A stretch of 64,000 nt of DNA from Thermanaerovibrio velox DSM 12556 (GCF_000237825.1 NZ_CM001377.1:124001-188000), one strand, 5' to 3'. Shown: positions 45,396 to 54,560, counted from the stretch's first letter. The notes: generated from the letters alone by a model not told the origin. Numbers and translations: made by a program.

Positions 45396-46187
45396 TTAGC
45401 GGGCGGAGAGCTTGCCCTGGGCGTTGTAGAAGTTATCCAGGATGTCGCTGCCGCACTTGAGGTCCCTGAACCAGTTGAGGAACCGCCTTGCGGCCTCTCC
45501 CTTCATCACCGCCCCGTGCTGAGGGGCTATCACATCCACGTCGAACCGGGAGACCATGTCCACCCACTTGCGGCACGCCGTGTTGGACGCCATGTAGCGC
45601 TTGTGGAACCCCTCCATGTACTGCACGTGGCTGTCGAAGTCCTTGACCTCCGGATACCTCTTCCCCGGGGGGAACACCGCGGCCCCTATGTCCCCGCTGA
45701 AGAGTATCCGGCTTGAGGGGTCGTAGAGGGAGAAGCAGCCGGTGGAGTGCAGGAAGTGGCTCGGGATGAAGTGCACCTGGTTCCCGGAGGAGAAGGATAG
45801 GGTGCCGCCCCCGTCCGGTATGGGCACTATGCGGCGCTGATCGTAAACCCCGAAGTGTGGCAGGAACCTCGTCCACAGCCCGGATATGTAGACCTTCGCC
45901 CGCTCCGCTATGGGCAACCACAGGGTGACCCCGGAGGACACGTCCGGGTCCTGGTGGGTGTAGAAGATGTACCTTACCTTGCTTAAGTCCACCACTTCCG
46001 CCACGTTGGCCAGCACCCGGGGGAACACGTGAGCCCCCCCGGGATCAAGCAGCATGACCTCGTCTCCGTCCTGTATCATGTACTGGTTGGTTTGGACGAA
46101 CCCTTCCTCTTCCTGTTCCTCCCAGCCGAGGTGAAAGAACTTGTGAGAGGGGCTCTCATATAACACGGTGGTGCTGAAAAGGCCCAT
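45396..46187 (-). CDS. ODP-like di-iron metallo-beta-lactamase-fold oxygen sensor
   Basis: A 263-residue metallo-beta-lactamase-fold protein of the flavodiiron-related group with no flavodoxin domain. Candidate metal ligands are H78, D80 and D82 in YTHQDPDV, H147 in FLHSTG, D166 in SGDIG and H224 in PQHG. These match the spacing of flavodiiron oxygen reductases, with Asp where Glu is usual and Val where a second His follows. The gene precedes a soluble chemoreceptor, as for the ODP sensor of Treponema denticola. ATG 46187 follows GGGGG by eight bases; the open frame extends to 46286 without a better start. Sensing oxygen or iron for chemotaxis is inference from this pairing. Confidence 0.82.
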   Translation of the reverse strand: MGLFSTTVLYESPSHKFFHLGWEEQEEEGFVQTNQYMIQDGDEVMLLDPGGAHVFPRVLANVAEVVDLSKVRYIFYTHQDPDVSSGVTLWLPIAERAKVYISGLWTRFLPHFGVYDQRRIVPIPDGGGTLSFSSGNQVHFIPSHFLHSTGCFSLYDPSSRILFSGDIGAAVFPPGKRYPEVKDFDSHVQYMEGFHKRYMASNTACRKWVDMVSRFDVDVIAPQHGAVMKGEAARRFLNWFRDLKCGSDILDNFYNAQGKLSAR

Positions 46188-46260
46188 CTTGAATCCCCCT
46201 TCCATGTCTATGGCTGACTCATATTCTATCATCTTTAGTGGTTTCAATGCCCCAGCTGGT

Positions 46261-48003
46261 TTAATCGGCGGATGCGAGGGCCACAATCCCCCTCTCCCCC
46301 TGGCCGTCCAAGTAGACGTTGAACGAGCCGGTGTAAAGCCTCACCGCCCGGTGGAGCCCCTGCTCGAATGGGGCGGAGTTGAACCACCGGCGGTTGAAGC
46401 GGTTGCCCTCCTGACCGTCGAAGACCGGCAGGTAAAGAATCCCGTCGCTGTCCATGTCCAGGAAGAAGTGGGTGCCGTAGGAAAGCTCCGGGCTCATGCC
46501 GTAGGATGGGAGGCTCAGCTCCACAAGGCACCCGCAGTTGCATATCTGGGCGTAAGAGGCCGGCACCCCCAGGGACGGGTTGCTGCTTCCCCATCTGCCA
46601 GGTCCCACCAGGATGTAGGGCTCTCCCTTAAGCCTTGCGTTCATCTCCCCCACCGCGTGGGCCACCCTGGCGGGGTCCCAATTGGACATGTAGGCCTCCG
46701 CGTCCACGTATACCAGGTGGCGAACCCCTTCGAGGACCCCGTTGCTCACCATCCGGTCTCCCTTGAGGAGTACCACGTCATCCCTAATGGAAGGTATCTC
46801 CACGTGGGCCATCTCGTCGAAGGACGCCAAGGGCCGCATCTGCAGGAGGTGCATGTCGCCCCCTTCGGTCTCGTAGGTGAACTCCATGTCCACCGGGCAC
46901 CCCATCCGGGCCTCCATGAGCCCCATGAGCCTCCGTACAGTGTCGAAGAGATCCCGGAACCGCACCGGAAGACCGTGGAAAGAGAATATGGGCCTTGAGG
47001 GGCCGTCGGTCTCCGACAGGGTGGAAAGCAGCATCCCGTCCGAGTACTTCTCGATGAAGGCCCCGGCGTTGCGGTGGTTCTTGAGTATGGACTTAAGGAA
47101 CAGGTTGTTCAGGGACCCGGTGAGGAAGGCCCTTCTGGCCACGTCGATGTAATCGAAGTCCCACTGGCTTGACTGGGCTATCTGCTCCGGGGTGTTCCCC
47201 TCGGGTCTCAAGTTGGGGTTCGTGAGGTAGAAGACCCTGGCGTTGCCCCTTTCCACGGTCCTGGTGCCCAGGCCGAAGCAGATCCTCATGACCCCGTCCT
47301 CCTTGCGGACCCTTGGGGTGGGGCGCCGGAAGACCCTTGAGAAGACGGTGCCTGACAGCTCCGGGTAGTAGAGGTCTCCCCGCCGACGACCCACCACCGG
47401 CTGTATCAGCACCCCCATGGCCTCCATCCGGTCCCCCATGCCGTGCTTGGCCCGGTAGGCCTTGGCGGAGGGGTTGAACAGGGAGAGCCACACCCGCTTG
47501 ATGGCCCCCTCCAGGGCGTTGAGCCCCTCCTGGTCGGGGGTGCCGGCGGCGACGAAACAGGTCTCGTACTTGCCGGCGAAGGAGAGGGAGAGCGAGTCCT
47601 CCAGGAGGGAGCTGGACCGGACCGCCAAGGGCAGTCCCCCGGCCCTCTCGAGCACTCGCATCAGGTCCCGCTTCAATCCCTCGCCCACGGAGAGGGCCTC
47701 CGCCATGCTCTCAAGGTCCGCCCCGGAGGGGTCGTCGTAAAGCCAGTCCAGGCGGTTGTCCTCCACGAAGTCGAAGAAGGCCTCGGTGGTGATGGAGAAC
47801 GAGAAGCCCGGGAAGGACACCAGATCCCGCAGGGACGAGGACTCCACCACCGCCCTGGCGAAGGCAAGGCCCTTGGCCTTGCCCCCGCACTTCCCGTCGC
47901 CTATGAGCTCACCCCGGTCCTTGTAAAGGGGTTCCGGGTCGAACCGTATGAAGTCGGACCGATGAAACTTCAGGGGTTCAAGCGGTAGATCGTCCGGGGC
48001 CAC
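46261..48003 (-). CDS. PEP-synthase/PPDK ATP-binding-domain protein
   Basis: A 580-residue protein with the nucleotide-binding domain of PEP synthase and pyruvate phosphate dikinase: GGKAKGLAFARAV, PLAVRSSSLLEDS, FAGKYETCF and the closing MHLLQMRPL near residue 395. The phosphohistidine (TxGGxTxHA) and PEP-binding TIM-barrel domains are absent. Instead there is a ~180-residue C-terminal region with PYILVGPGRWGSSNPSLGV and ICNCGCLVEL. It cannot be a complete PEP synthase. GTG 48003 follows GGGAGG and overlaps the AsnRS gene by 34 bp. Its target is unknown. Confidence 0.85.
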   Translation of the reverse strand: MAPDDLPLEPLKFHRSDFIRFDPEPLYKDRGELIGDGKCGGKAKGLAFARAVVESSSLRDLVSFPGFSFSITTEAFFDFVEDNRLDWLYDDPSGADLESMAEALSVGEGLKRDLMRVLERAGGLPLAVRSSSLLEDSLSLSFAGKYETCFVAAGTPDQEGLNALEGAIKRVWLSLFNPSAKAYRAKHGMGDRMEAMGVLIQPVVGRRRGDLYYPELSGTVFSRVFRRPTPRVRKEDGVMRICFGLGTRTVERGNARVFYLTNPNLRPEGNTPEQIAQSSQWDFDYIDVARRAFLTGSLNNLFLKSILKNHRNAGAFIEKYSDGMLLSTLSETDGPSRPIFSFHGLPVRFRDLFDTVRRLMGLMEARMGCPVDMEFTYETEGGDMHLLQMRPLASFDEMAHVEIPSIRDDVVLLKGDRMVSNGVLEGVRHLVYVDAEAYMSNWDPARVAHAVGEMNARLKGEPYILVGPGRWGSSNPSLGVPASYAQICNCGCLVELSLPSYGMSPELSYGTHFFLDMDSDGILYLPVFDGQEGNRFNRRWFNSAPFEQGLHRAVRLYTGSFNVYLDGQGERGIVALASAD

Positions 48004-49277
48004 GGTATTGCCTCCCTTATGTGCTTAAGGCCGCATATCCATGCCACCGCCCGCTCTATGCCCATGCCGAAACCGCTGTGGGGGAAGGAGCCGTAGCGGC
48101 GCAGGTCCAGATACCAGGAGTATGAGTCCTCCGGGAGGGAGTGACTCCTTATGCTGGATAGCAGAAGTTCCAGGTCGTCCTCCCTCTGGGAGCCCCCGAT
48201 TATCTCCCCGTAACCCTCCGGGGCGAGGAGGTCGTCGCAAAGCACCAGGTCCTCCCGCTCCGGATGCTGTTTCATGTAGAAGGCCTTCACCTTCTTGGGA
48301 TAGCACTCCACGAAAACGGGGCGCTGGAACTGCTGGGTGAGCATGGTCTCGTCATCGCCCCCGAAGTCGTCGCCGTAGGGGATGTCGCTGCCCAGCTTCT
48401 GAAGCAGCTTCACCGCATCGTCATAGGTTATGTGGTGGAAGGGCCCGTCCACCGCCTTGGCCAGCTGGTCCACGTCCCGCTCCAGGAACAGGAGGTCCTT
48501 CTCGTGGTGCTCCAGCACCTCCTTGACTATGAAGGATACCATCTCCTCCTGCAGGGCCATGTTGTCCTGGTGCTCGAAGAACGCCGCCTCGGGCTCTATC
48601 ATCCAGAACTCCGTGAGGTGCCGGCGGGTCTTGGACTTCTCCGCCCGGAAGGTGGGGCCGAAGCAGTAGACCCTCCCGTAGGCCGCCGCGGCGGCCTCCA
48701 GGTACAGCTGGCCGGTCTGGGCCAGGTACGCCTTCCCCATGTCGAAGTAGTCCAGCTCGAACAGCCCATCTGCCCCCTCGCCGATGGAGCCGGTGAGTAT
48801 CGGGCTGTCCACCAGCATGAACCCCTTGCGGTGCAGGAAGTTACGGCAGGACAGGATGACCCGGTCCCTTATGGACATGATGCACCTCTGCCGCCGGCTC
48901 CGGAGCCACAGGTGCCGGTGGTCCAGCAGAAAGTCTATCCCGTGCTCCTTCTTGGATATGGGGTACTCCACCGTGGGGTTTGAGATGATCTTGAGGTCCG
49001 TGACCCCTAGCTCGTACCCCGAAGGGGCCCTGTCATCCCGCCTTACGGTCCCCTCCACCTCCACGGAGGCCTCGATCCAAAGGCCCTTGGCGGCGGAGAA
49101 GAGGTCCTCGCTCACGGAGCTCCGCTCCATGACCGCCTGTATGAACCCGGACCCATCCCTCACCTGGAGGAAGTGGATCTTGCCGGAACTCCTCTTGTTG
49201 TAGACCCAGCCCTTGATGGTCACCGTCTTACCCTCGTAGGGGGCCAGGTCGCATATCCTTATCCATGGGGCGCTCAT
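47970..49277 (-). CDS. asnS: Asparaginyl-tRNA synthetase
   Basis: A class II aminoacyl-tRNA synthetase of 435 residues. The N-terminal OB fold (about 1-105, VTIKGWVYNKRSSGKIHFLQVRD) binds the anticodon. Motif 2 (FRAEKSKTRRHLTEFWMIEPE) and motif 3 (GFGMGIERAVAWICG) form the active site. MIEPE after motif 2 is the AsnRS rather than AspRS form. ATG 49277 follows GGGAGGT. The only translation gene in this stretch, it shares an operon with the PEP-synthase-like gene that starts inside its 3' end. Confidence 0.93.
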   Translation of the reverse strand: MSAPWIRICDLAPYEGKTVTIKGWVYNKRSSGKIHFLQVRDGSGFIQAVMERSSVSEDLFSAAKGLWIEASVEVEGTVRRDDRAPSGYELGVTDLKIISNPTVEYPISKKEHGIDFLLDHRHLWLRSRRQRCIMSIRDRVILSCRNFLHRKGFMLVDSPILTGSIGEGADGLFELDYFDMGKAYLAQTGQLYLEAAAAAYGRVYCFGPTFRAEKSKTRRHLTEFWMIEPEAAFFEHQDNMALQEEMVSFIVKEVLEHHEKDLLFLERDVDQLAKAVDGPFHHITYDDAVKLLQKLGSDIPYGDDFGGDDETMLTQQFQRPVFVECYPKKVKAFYMKQHPEREDLVLCDDLLAPEGYGEIIGGSQREDDLELLLSSIRSHSLPEDSYSWYLDLRRYGSFPHSGFGMGIERAVAWICGLKHIREAIPWPRTIYRLNP

Positions 49278-49399
49278 GACTCATTACCTCCCGTCGAAAA
49301 GGGCGTTATCGTTGGCTTGGGATATATAAATGTATAATACACTAACGGGGCCCTGTCGTCCCCGTTGGATTCATACTTTCTTGGATCAAGGGGAACTTA

Positions 49400-50752
49400 T
49401 TGGACATGGATATACCGCGTCTTATCCTGGCGGAAGAGGCAACCGGATCCCTCCCGGTGGGGGTCATGCTGGCGGGGGCCCTGAAGCAGCGGGGTTACAA
49501 GCTGAGGCTCTTCTCGTCCTATCGGGACGAGAGGGTGCTGCGCCTTGTGGAGCTGGTCTGCTCCCAGCGGTGTCATCATCTGGATGCGGAGGCCTTGGGT
49601 ACCGTTTCAAGGCTGAAGGCCCTTTTCGAGGCCGCCTCGGCGGAGGGGGAGCTGAGCTTGGTGCTGAGCCCCCTGGGGCATAGGGGGAAGAACGATCGGT
49701 TCTTCCCGGCGGACAGCACCTTGAAGCTCATGGAAGCCCTGGAGTGCCCGGTGCTGCCGATACTGCGGGCCGACACGTCCGCCTTCGCCGCCGCCGGCGT
49801 GCTGGCTCAGGTCATGGGGGCTATCCCCCCGAATTGGGCCCCCATGGGGCTTTTCTTGGGGGTCCCTAACCCGAGGGAGTATCAGCTGCTGGACCGGGAG
49901 GTGGGCCGGCGGCTGCCGTTCCTGAGCCTTGGATACCTGCCCAGGGACTTCATCCGGGACATGCCCTCGGTGGAAGAGCTTTGCTCCTCCAAGTCCCCGG
50001 CGCTGCTGGCGGGCCTTAAGGCGGCGGTGGCCAGGCTCCAGTCCATGGAGCACCAAGTGCTTTGGCCCGCCTTCGGCGCCCTTGGGACCATGGCGGAGCC
50101 TTGGAGGCCCCAGGATATGCCGGAGTTGCTCCCTTCCAAACCCATGGTGGGCATCTTGAAGCACCATTCCATGTCCCTCGGAGGGGGCAATGGGGAGGCC
50201 CTGCTCGCCGCCATGGGTTGTTCCGTGGTACCAGTGCCGGTGGAGGATGGGGACCTGCCCCAGGGCCTTGACGGGCTTTTAATCCCCCATGGCCCCGCGT
50301 ATCTGGGTCTGTTAGAATTGCGTAACAACCGGTCCCTTGTGGCTTCCATAGGCAGGATGTTCCTGTCCGGCAAACCGGTTTTGGCGGACGGCGGGTCCGC
50401 GGTCATCCTGGGCCGGGAGGTGCTGGCCCCGTCCGGAAGCGTAAGGGGGCTTGCCATGTTCCCCTACGACGGCATCGCCCCCGGGTCAGATGGGGAGCTG
50501 GAGCCGAGGGTCATTAGGGCGGTGGAGGACGGCCCCCTTCTCAAAAAGGGGGAGACGTCCCTGGGATTGAAGAGCCCCTGGTCCGGCTTCCTCAGGAGCC
50601 GGGAGACCCAAGGGGAGTGGCAGGTGGAGTACGTTAAGGGCGGCCTTGAGGGCATGGACGGCTGGAGCCTTCGAAAAGGGGTGGCCTGTTCGGTTCGGTT
50701 GGAGCTTTGGAGCTGTTACAGCCGGGTGCGTCGCTGGCTTGGGGGGCTATAG
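49400..50752 (+). CDS. CobB/CbiA-like amidotransferase homologue, probably inactive
   Basis: A 450-residue protein with the two-domain plan of cobyrinic acid a,c-diamide synthase. The N-terminal part resembles the ATP-dependent synthetase domain, but the expected P-loop GxxxxGKT is replaced by EEATGSLPVGVML with no GKT. The C-terminal part has the GATase-like LDGLLIPHGPAYLGLLE and LSGKPVLADGGSAVILG, where the catalytic Cys of AECGG is Asp-Gly. The late His motif is also missing (LGLKSPWSGF). I therefore infer a non-catalytic relative. TTG 49400 is six bases after AAGGGG; ATG 49406 is possible. No cobalamin genes are nearby. Confidence 0.6.
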   Translation: MDMDIPRLILAEEATGSLPVGVMLAGALKQRGYKLRLFSSYRDERVLRLVELVCSQRCHHLDAEALGTVSRLKALFEAASAEGELSLVLSPLGHRGKNDRFFPADSTLKLMEALECPVLPILRADTSAFAAAGVLAQVMGAIPPNWAPMGLFLGVPNPREYQLLDREVGRRLPFLSLGYLPRDFIRDMPSVEELCSSKSPALLAGLKAAVARLQSMEHQVLWPAFGALGTMAEPWRPQDMPELLPSKPMVGILKHHSMSLGGGNGEALLAAMGCSVVPVPVEDGDLPQGLDGLLIPHGPAYLGLLELRNNRSLVASIGRMFLSGKPVLADGGSAVILGREVLAPSGSVRGLAMFPYDGIAPGSDGELEPRVIRAVEDGPLLKKGETSLGLKSPWSGFLRSRETQGEWQVEYVKGGLEGMDGWSLRKGVACSVRLELWSCYSRVRRWLGGL

Positions 50753-50794
50753 ATCCCGTCGGCCTCGGGGGCCTGGGTGCAAGGGGGGGTTAGC

Positions 50795-51985
50795 TTGAAG
50801 GAAGACGACATGTGTGGCTTGGGGCCGGAGTTGTTGGCGGAGGCCCAAGGTCTCGGGGAGATGCTGATATCCTGGAGGAGGGAGTTCCACCAGTTCCCGG
50901 AGCTGGCGTTTGAGGAGAACATAACCGCTTCGAGGATAACCCAGGCCTTGTCCTCCATGAAGGGGATGCGGGTTTTCACTGGCTTTGGGACCCCCACGTC
51001 GGTCATAGGGGTTTTGAGAGGGGATATCGATCGGCCCGCCCTGGTGCTCCGGGCGGAGATGGACGCCTTGCCGCTGGAGGAGGAGACGGGGCTTCCCTTC
51101 TCGTCCTGCATGCCGGGGGTGATGCATGCCTGTGGTCACGATGCTCACATGGCATCCCTCCTGGGCTGTGCCATGGTCCTTGCAAACCGGGCGGAGCAGT
51201 TGGAACGGCCGGTGATATTCCTGTTCCAGCCCGCGGAGGAGGGCCGGGGTGGCGCCAAGGCCCTCGTGGAGGGAGGGTTCTTCAGGCGCTTCAAGGTGGA
51301 TAACGTTATAGGTGTTCTCATGTGGCCCCATCTGCCCTACGGGTACCTGGCCACCAGGAGGGGAGTCATGACTGCCCTGTCGGACCGGGTACACATTGAG
51401 ATCCGCGGCGTCGGAGGCCATGCGGCCACCCCGCATGCCACGGTGGACCCGGTTTTGGTGGCCTCCCACGCGGTGATCGGGGTTCAGAGCCTCATATCCC
51501 GGGAGGTGGACCCCTTGGAAGGGGCGGTAATATCCTTCGGTCAGATGGAGGCCGGGTACGCCTACAACGTCATCCCCGAGAGCGCCCATCTATGGGGGAC
51601 CTTAAGGGCCTTTAACACCGAGGTGAGGGACAGGCTGAAGGAGCGCCTGGAGGAGATGGTGCCCCTCATCGCCAGGGCCCACAGGGCCAGAGCTTCGGTG
51701 GAGTACGTGAAGAACTACCCGTCGGTGTACAACGATCCCGACTGCGTGGAAAGGGTTTTGAGGGCCGCGGACCGGTTCTTCGGGGCCGACTCGGTAAGCG
51801 AGTTGGAGCATCCGCTGTTGTCCGGCGAGGATTTCTCGTTCTACTCCATGGAGGTGCCCTCTTGCCTCATGCTGCTCGGCACCGGCATGGAGTGCGGTCT
51901 GCACCATCCCAGGTATGACATACCGGAGGAGCTGATGCCTCTCATGTCCGCCTGGGAGGCCTTCTTGGCCATCACCATGGGGTAG
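50795..51985 (+). CDS. M20 family amidohydrolase (N-acyl amino acid / aminobenzoyl-type)
   Basis: A zinc/manganese-dependent amidohydrolase that removes acyl groups from amino acids or related amides. Family blocks: WRREFHQFPELAFEE, LRAEMDALPLEE, HACGHDAHMASLLG (metal Cys/His), FLFQPAEEGRGGAKALVE (catalytic and metal Glu), GGHAATPHATVDP and SGEDFSFYS. About 396 residues. TTG 50795 follows GGGGGGG; GTG 50777 is an earlier option. It fits a peptide- and amino-acid-fermenting lifestyle. Confidence 0.92.
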   Translation: MKEDDMCGLGPELLAEAQGLGEMLISWRREFHQFPELAFEENITASRITQALSSMKGMRVFTGFGTPTSVIGVLRGDIDRPALVLRAEMDALPLEEETGLPFSSCMPGVMHACGHDAHMASLLGCAMVLANRAEQLERPVIFLFQPAEEGRGGAKALVEGGFFRRFKVDNVIGVLMWPHLPYGYLATRRGVMTALSDRVHIEIRGVGGHAATPHATVDPVLVASHAVIGVQSLISREVDPLEGAVISFGQMEAGYAYNVIPESAHLWGTLRAFNTEVRDRLKERLEEMVPLIARAHRARASVEYVKNYPSVYNDPDCVERVLRAADRFFGADSVSELEHPLLSGEDFSFYSMEVPSCLMLLGTGMECGLHHPRYDIPEELMPLMSAWEAFLAITMG

Positions 51986-52052
51986 TATGCGCTGAGCCGG
52001 AGGTGCATGCCTTTGCACAATAAATTCCCTTATCGTTTCTGGAGGCGACGAC

Positions 52053-53510
52053 GTGAACCATAGACTGGAAGAAGCTATCTTAGAGAGGCTTGGCACCGGA
52101 GAAGGGGAGCACTGTCTTTGGTGGCGCGGCACCTGGTGGTCTAGGGGGGCGTTCCTCGGGATGTTCGAGGACTGTCTTGAGGTGCTTGAGGCCAGCGGCT
52201 TTGGGGAGGGCATGAGGTTGGGTCTCCTTCTGCCCAACAGCCCGCTGTTCTGGGCCCTGACCCTCGCGGTTTGGCGCCTCAGGGGTGCGGTGGTTCCCCT
52301 CAACTGGCGGGGTGTGTTGGATCGGAGGACCTTGGAGCACCTGGACCTCTTCGCCCTGGTGGAGGAGGAGGGATCTGGTGTGGAGCTTCCATCCTCCTTG
52401 CCTCGGACCGTGGGGAGCCTCGACGGGGGCATTCAGCGGTTCACCGGGCGGGAGTGCGTCCCGGACAGCCCGGACGTGGCGGTGGTGTTTCTGACCTCCG
52501 GCACCACCGGCACGCCCAAGGCGGTTCCGCTCACCCACCGGAACCTTGTTTCCAACGCGGAGGCCTGTGTGAGGCATGTGGCGGACCTTCGGGAGGACGA
52601 TGTGTTCCTCAACGCCCTGCCCAATTTCCATGCCCTGGGGTTCACCGTGTGCGGTCTCATACCGCTCCTCTTCGGCTTTCCCCAGGTGGTGATGCCCTCT
52701 TTCATGCCCCCCGAGGGGACCGCAGAGGCCATCCGCAAGGGGGACGTGACGGTATTGCCGGCGGTGCCCATAATGATCTCCATGCTCATCGGGGCCTTCA
52801 TGAGGAAGGGTATATCCCCCAGCTCCCTTCGGATGGTCATATCCGGCGGGGACCGGCTGCCCCCTAAGCTAGACCAGCGGTGCCAGAAGGTCTTGGGGGT
52901 GCCGGTGCTGGAGGGTTACGGTCTCACCGAGACCTCCCCGGTGTTGGCGGTGAACCCCTCTAAGGCCTTAAGGCGCCCTGGTACCGTGGGGACCTTCATC
53001 CCCGGGGTGGAGTACATGGTACTGCGCCGGGATGGGCAGCCCGCCGGGGAGGGCGAGGAGGGGCGTCTCCTGGTTAAGGGGCCTTCGGTGTTCGATGGGT
53101 ACTTCAGGAATCCGGGGCTCAACCTGACCAGGTTCAAAGACGGGTGGTTCGACACGGAGGACCTGGTGAAGGTGGACCGGGATGGCTACGTGACGCTTGT
53201 GGCCCGGGTTAGCGACCTCATAATCGTAGGGGGCTTCAACGTTTACCCCCAGGAGGTTGAGGCGGTGCTCTTGGAGCACCCCAAGATCAAGGAGGTGGCG
53301 GTGGTTGGGGTGCCTAACCCCTTGAGCGGTCAGGCGGTTAAGGCCTTCGTGATACCCCGCAACGGGGAGATACCCACCTTGAGGGAGATCGCGGAGTTCT
53401 GCAAGGGCAGGCTTCCTCATTACAAGATCCCAAGGTCCCTGGCGGTGGTGGATCAGTTTCCCCGCTCCAGCATAGGGGAGGTAGTGAAGAGGGAGTTGAG
53501 GAGCATATGA
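52053..53510 (+). CDS. Acyl-CoA ligase-like AMP-binding protein lacking the A10 lysine
   Basis: A 485-residue ANL-superfamily protein similar to fatty acyl-CoA or acyl-ACP synthetases. Present: the P-loop TSGTTGTPKAVPLTH, PNFHALGFTV, EGYGLTETSP (A5), WFDTEDLVKVDRDG (A7) and ARVSDLIIVGGFNVYP (A8). The C-terminal catalytic motif usually reads PRTxxGKxxR; here it is PRSSIGEVVKREL, so the adenylation lysine is Glu476. Adenylate formation should be impaired, though thioester transfer might not be. GTG 52053 follows GGAGG. The citC start overlaps the stop as ATGA. Confidence 0.86.
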   Translation: MNHRLEEAILERLGTGEGEHCLWWRGTWWSRGAFLGMFEDCLEVLEASGFGEGMRLGLLLPNSPLFWALTLAVWRLRGAVVPLNWRGVLDRRTLEHLDLFALVEEEGSGVELPSSLPRTVGSLDGGIQRFTGRECVPDSPDVAVVFLTSGTTGTPKAVPLTHRNLVSNAEACVRHVADLREDDVFLNALPNFHALGFTVCGLIPLLFGFPQVVMPSFMPPEGTAEAIRKGDVTVLPAVPIMISMLIGAFMRKGISPSSLRMVISGGDRLPPKLDQRCQKVLGVPVLEGYGLTETSPVLAVNPSKALRRPGTVGTFIPGVEYMVLRRDGQPAGEGEEGRLLVKGPSVFDGYFRNPGLNLTRFKDGWFDTEDLVKVDRDGYVTLVARVSDLIIVGGFNVYPQEVEAVLLEHPKIKEVAVVGVPNPLSGQAVKAFVIPRNGEIPTLREIAEFCKGRLPHYKIPRSLAVVDQFPRSSIGEVVKRELRSI

Positions 53511-54559
53511 GCTTTGGGGTTGAGACGGAGTTCTTCCATCCTTCAAGGCATGGGATGCCGGAGGAGGCGGAGGAGCTCCTGCTGTCCCAGGGGCTGCGTC
53601 CCGAGGGGGCCCCGGACGTCACGGTGGTTTTGAGGATGGGATCTCGCCCGGCCGCCACCGCGTCCCTGGAGGGGGACGTGATAAAGATGGTGGCGGTGGC
53701 GGAGGAGTTCCAGGAGATGGGGCTTGCCGCCCAGGCGGTGTCCCGGGTGATCGAGTGGGCTCGATCGAAGGGGCTCGGGCACCTGTTCATATACACCAAG
53801 CCGACGGAGGCGGATAAGTTCGTGTCCCTGGGTTTTACGGAGATCGCCAGGTCCCACGGGGCGGTGCTGCTGGAGATGGGGCGTCCTAACGTGGAGGACT
53901 TCGGGGGCTCCTTAAGGGCACTCCGAGAGGCTCTTGGGGTGACCGAGTCCGGGGCGGTGGTTATGAACGCCAATCCGTTCACCCTTGGTCACCGTTACCT
54001 TGCCAAGACCGCTTCCGCCATGTCGGAGCACCTTTTCGTGGTGGTGGTGAGGGCGGATAGGTCGTCGTTCCCCTTTGAGGACCGGTTTGAGATGGTGAAG
54101 CTGGGGGTTGCGGACCTGTCGAACGTCACCGTGCTTGACAGCGGTCCCTATGCGGTGTCCTCCGCCACGTTCCCCACCTACTTCCTGCGGGATCCCTCCA
54201 TGGAGGACCTCATAGGGGTCCAGACCCGGCTGGACTCAGACCTGTTCGGCCGGTTGTTCGTCCCCTCCCTGGGGGTTAAGAGGCGTTTTGTGGGCACCGA
54301 GCCCTACTGCCCGGTCACGGCGGCGTACAACCGGGCGATGAGGGAGGTGCTTCCCCGGTACGGGGTGGAGGTGGTGGAGGTACCCCGTCTTGAGGTGTCC
54401 GGAAGGCCCGTGTCCGCCTCCGAGGTCCGCTCCGCCATGGCGGAGGGGCGTCTTGAGGACCTGAGGGGGCTTTTGCCGGACAGCACATTGAACTACCTGT
54501 TCTCCGAGCGGGGGAGGTACCTTTTCGAACGGGTGGCGGCGTCGAAGGGAGGGCACTGA
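53507..54559 (+). CDS. citC: [Citrate (pro-3S)-lyase] ligase
   Basis: CitC acetylates the prosthetic group of the citrate lyase acyl-carrier subunit. The 350-residue protein has an N-terminal GNAT-like domain (VAVAEEFQEMGLAAQAVSRVIEWA, FIYTKPTEADKFVSLGF) and a C-terminal nucleotidyltransferase domain with GAVVMNANPFTLGHRYL and late SASEVRSAM. ATG 53507 overlaps the ligase gene. The citrate lyase subunits (citD, citE, citF) and citG are not in this window, so either they are elsewhere or this CitC serves another lyase. Confidence 0.92.
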   Translation: MSFGVETEFFHPSRHGMPEEAEELLLSQGLRPEGAPDVTVVLRMGSRPAATASLEGDVIKMVAVAEEFQEMGLAAQAVSRVIEWARSKGLGHLFIYTKPTEADKFVSLGFTEIARSHGAVLLEMGRPNVEDFGGSLRALREALGVTESGAVVMNANPFTLGHRYLAKTASAMSEHLFVVVVRADRSSFPFEDRFEMVKLGVADLSNVTVLDSGPYAVSSATFPTYFLRDPSMEDLIGVQTRLDSDLFGRLFVPSLGVKRRFVGTEPYCPVTAAYNRAMREVLPRYGVEVVEVPRLEVSGRPVSASEVRSAMAEGRLEDLRGLLPDSTLNYLFSERGRYLFERVAASKGGH

Positions 54560-54560
54560 G

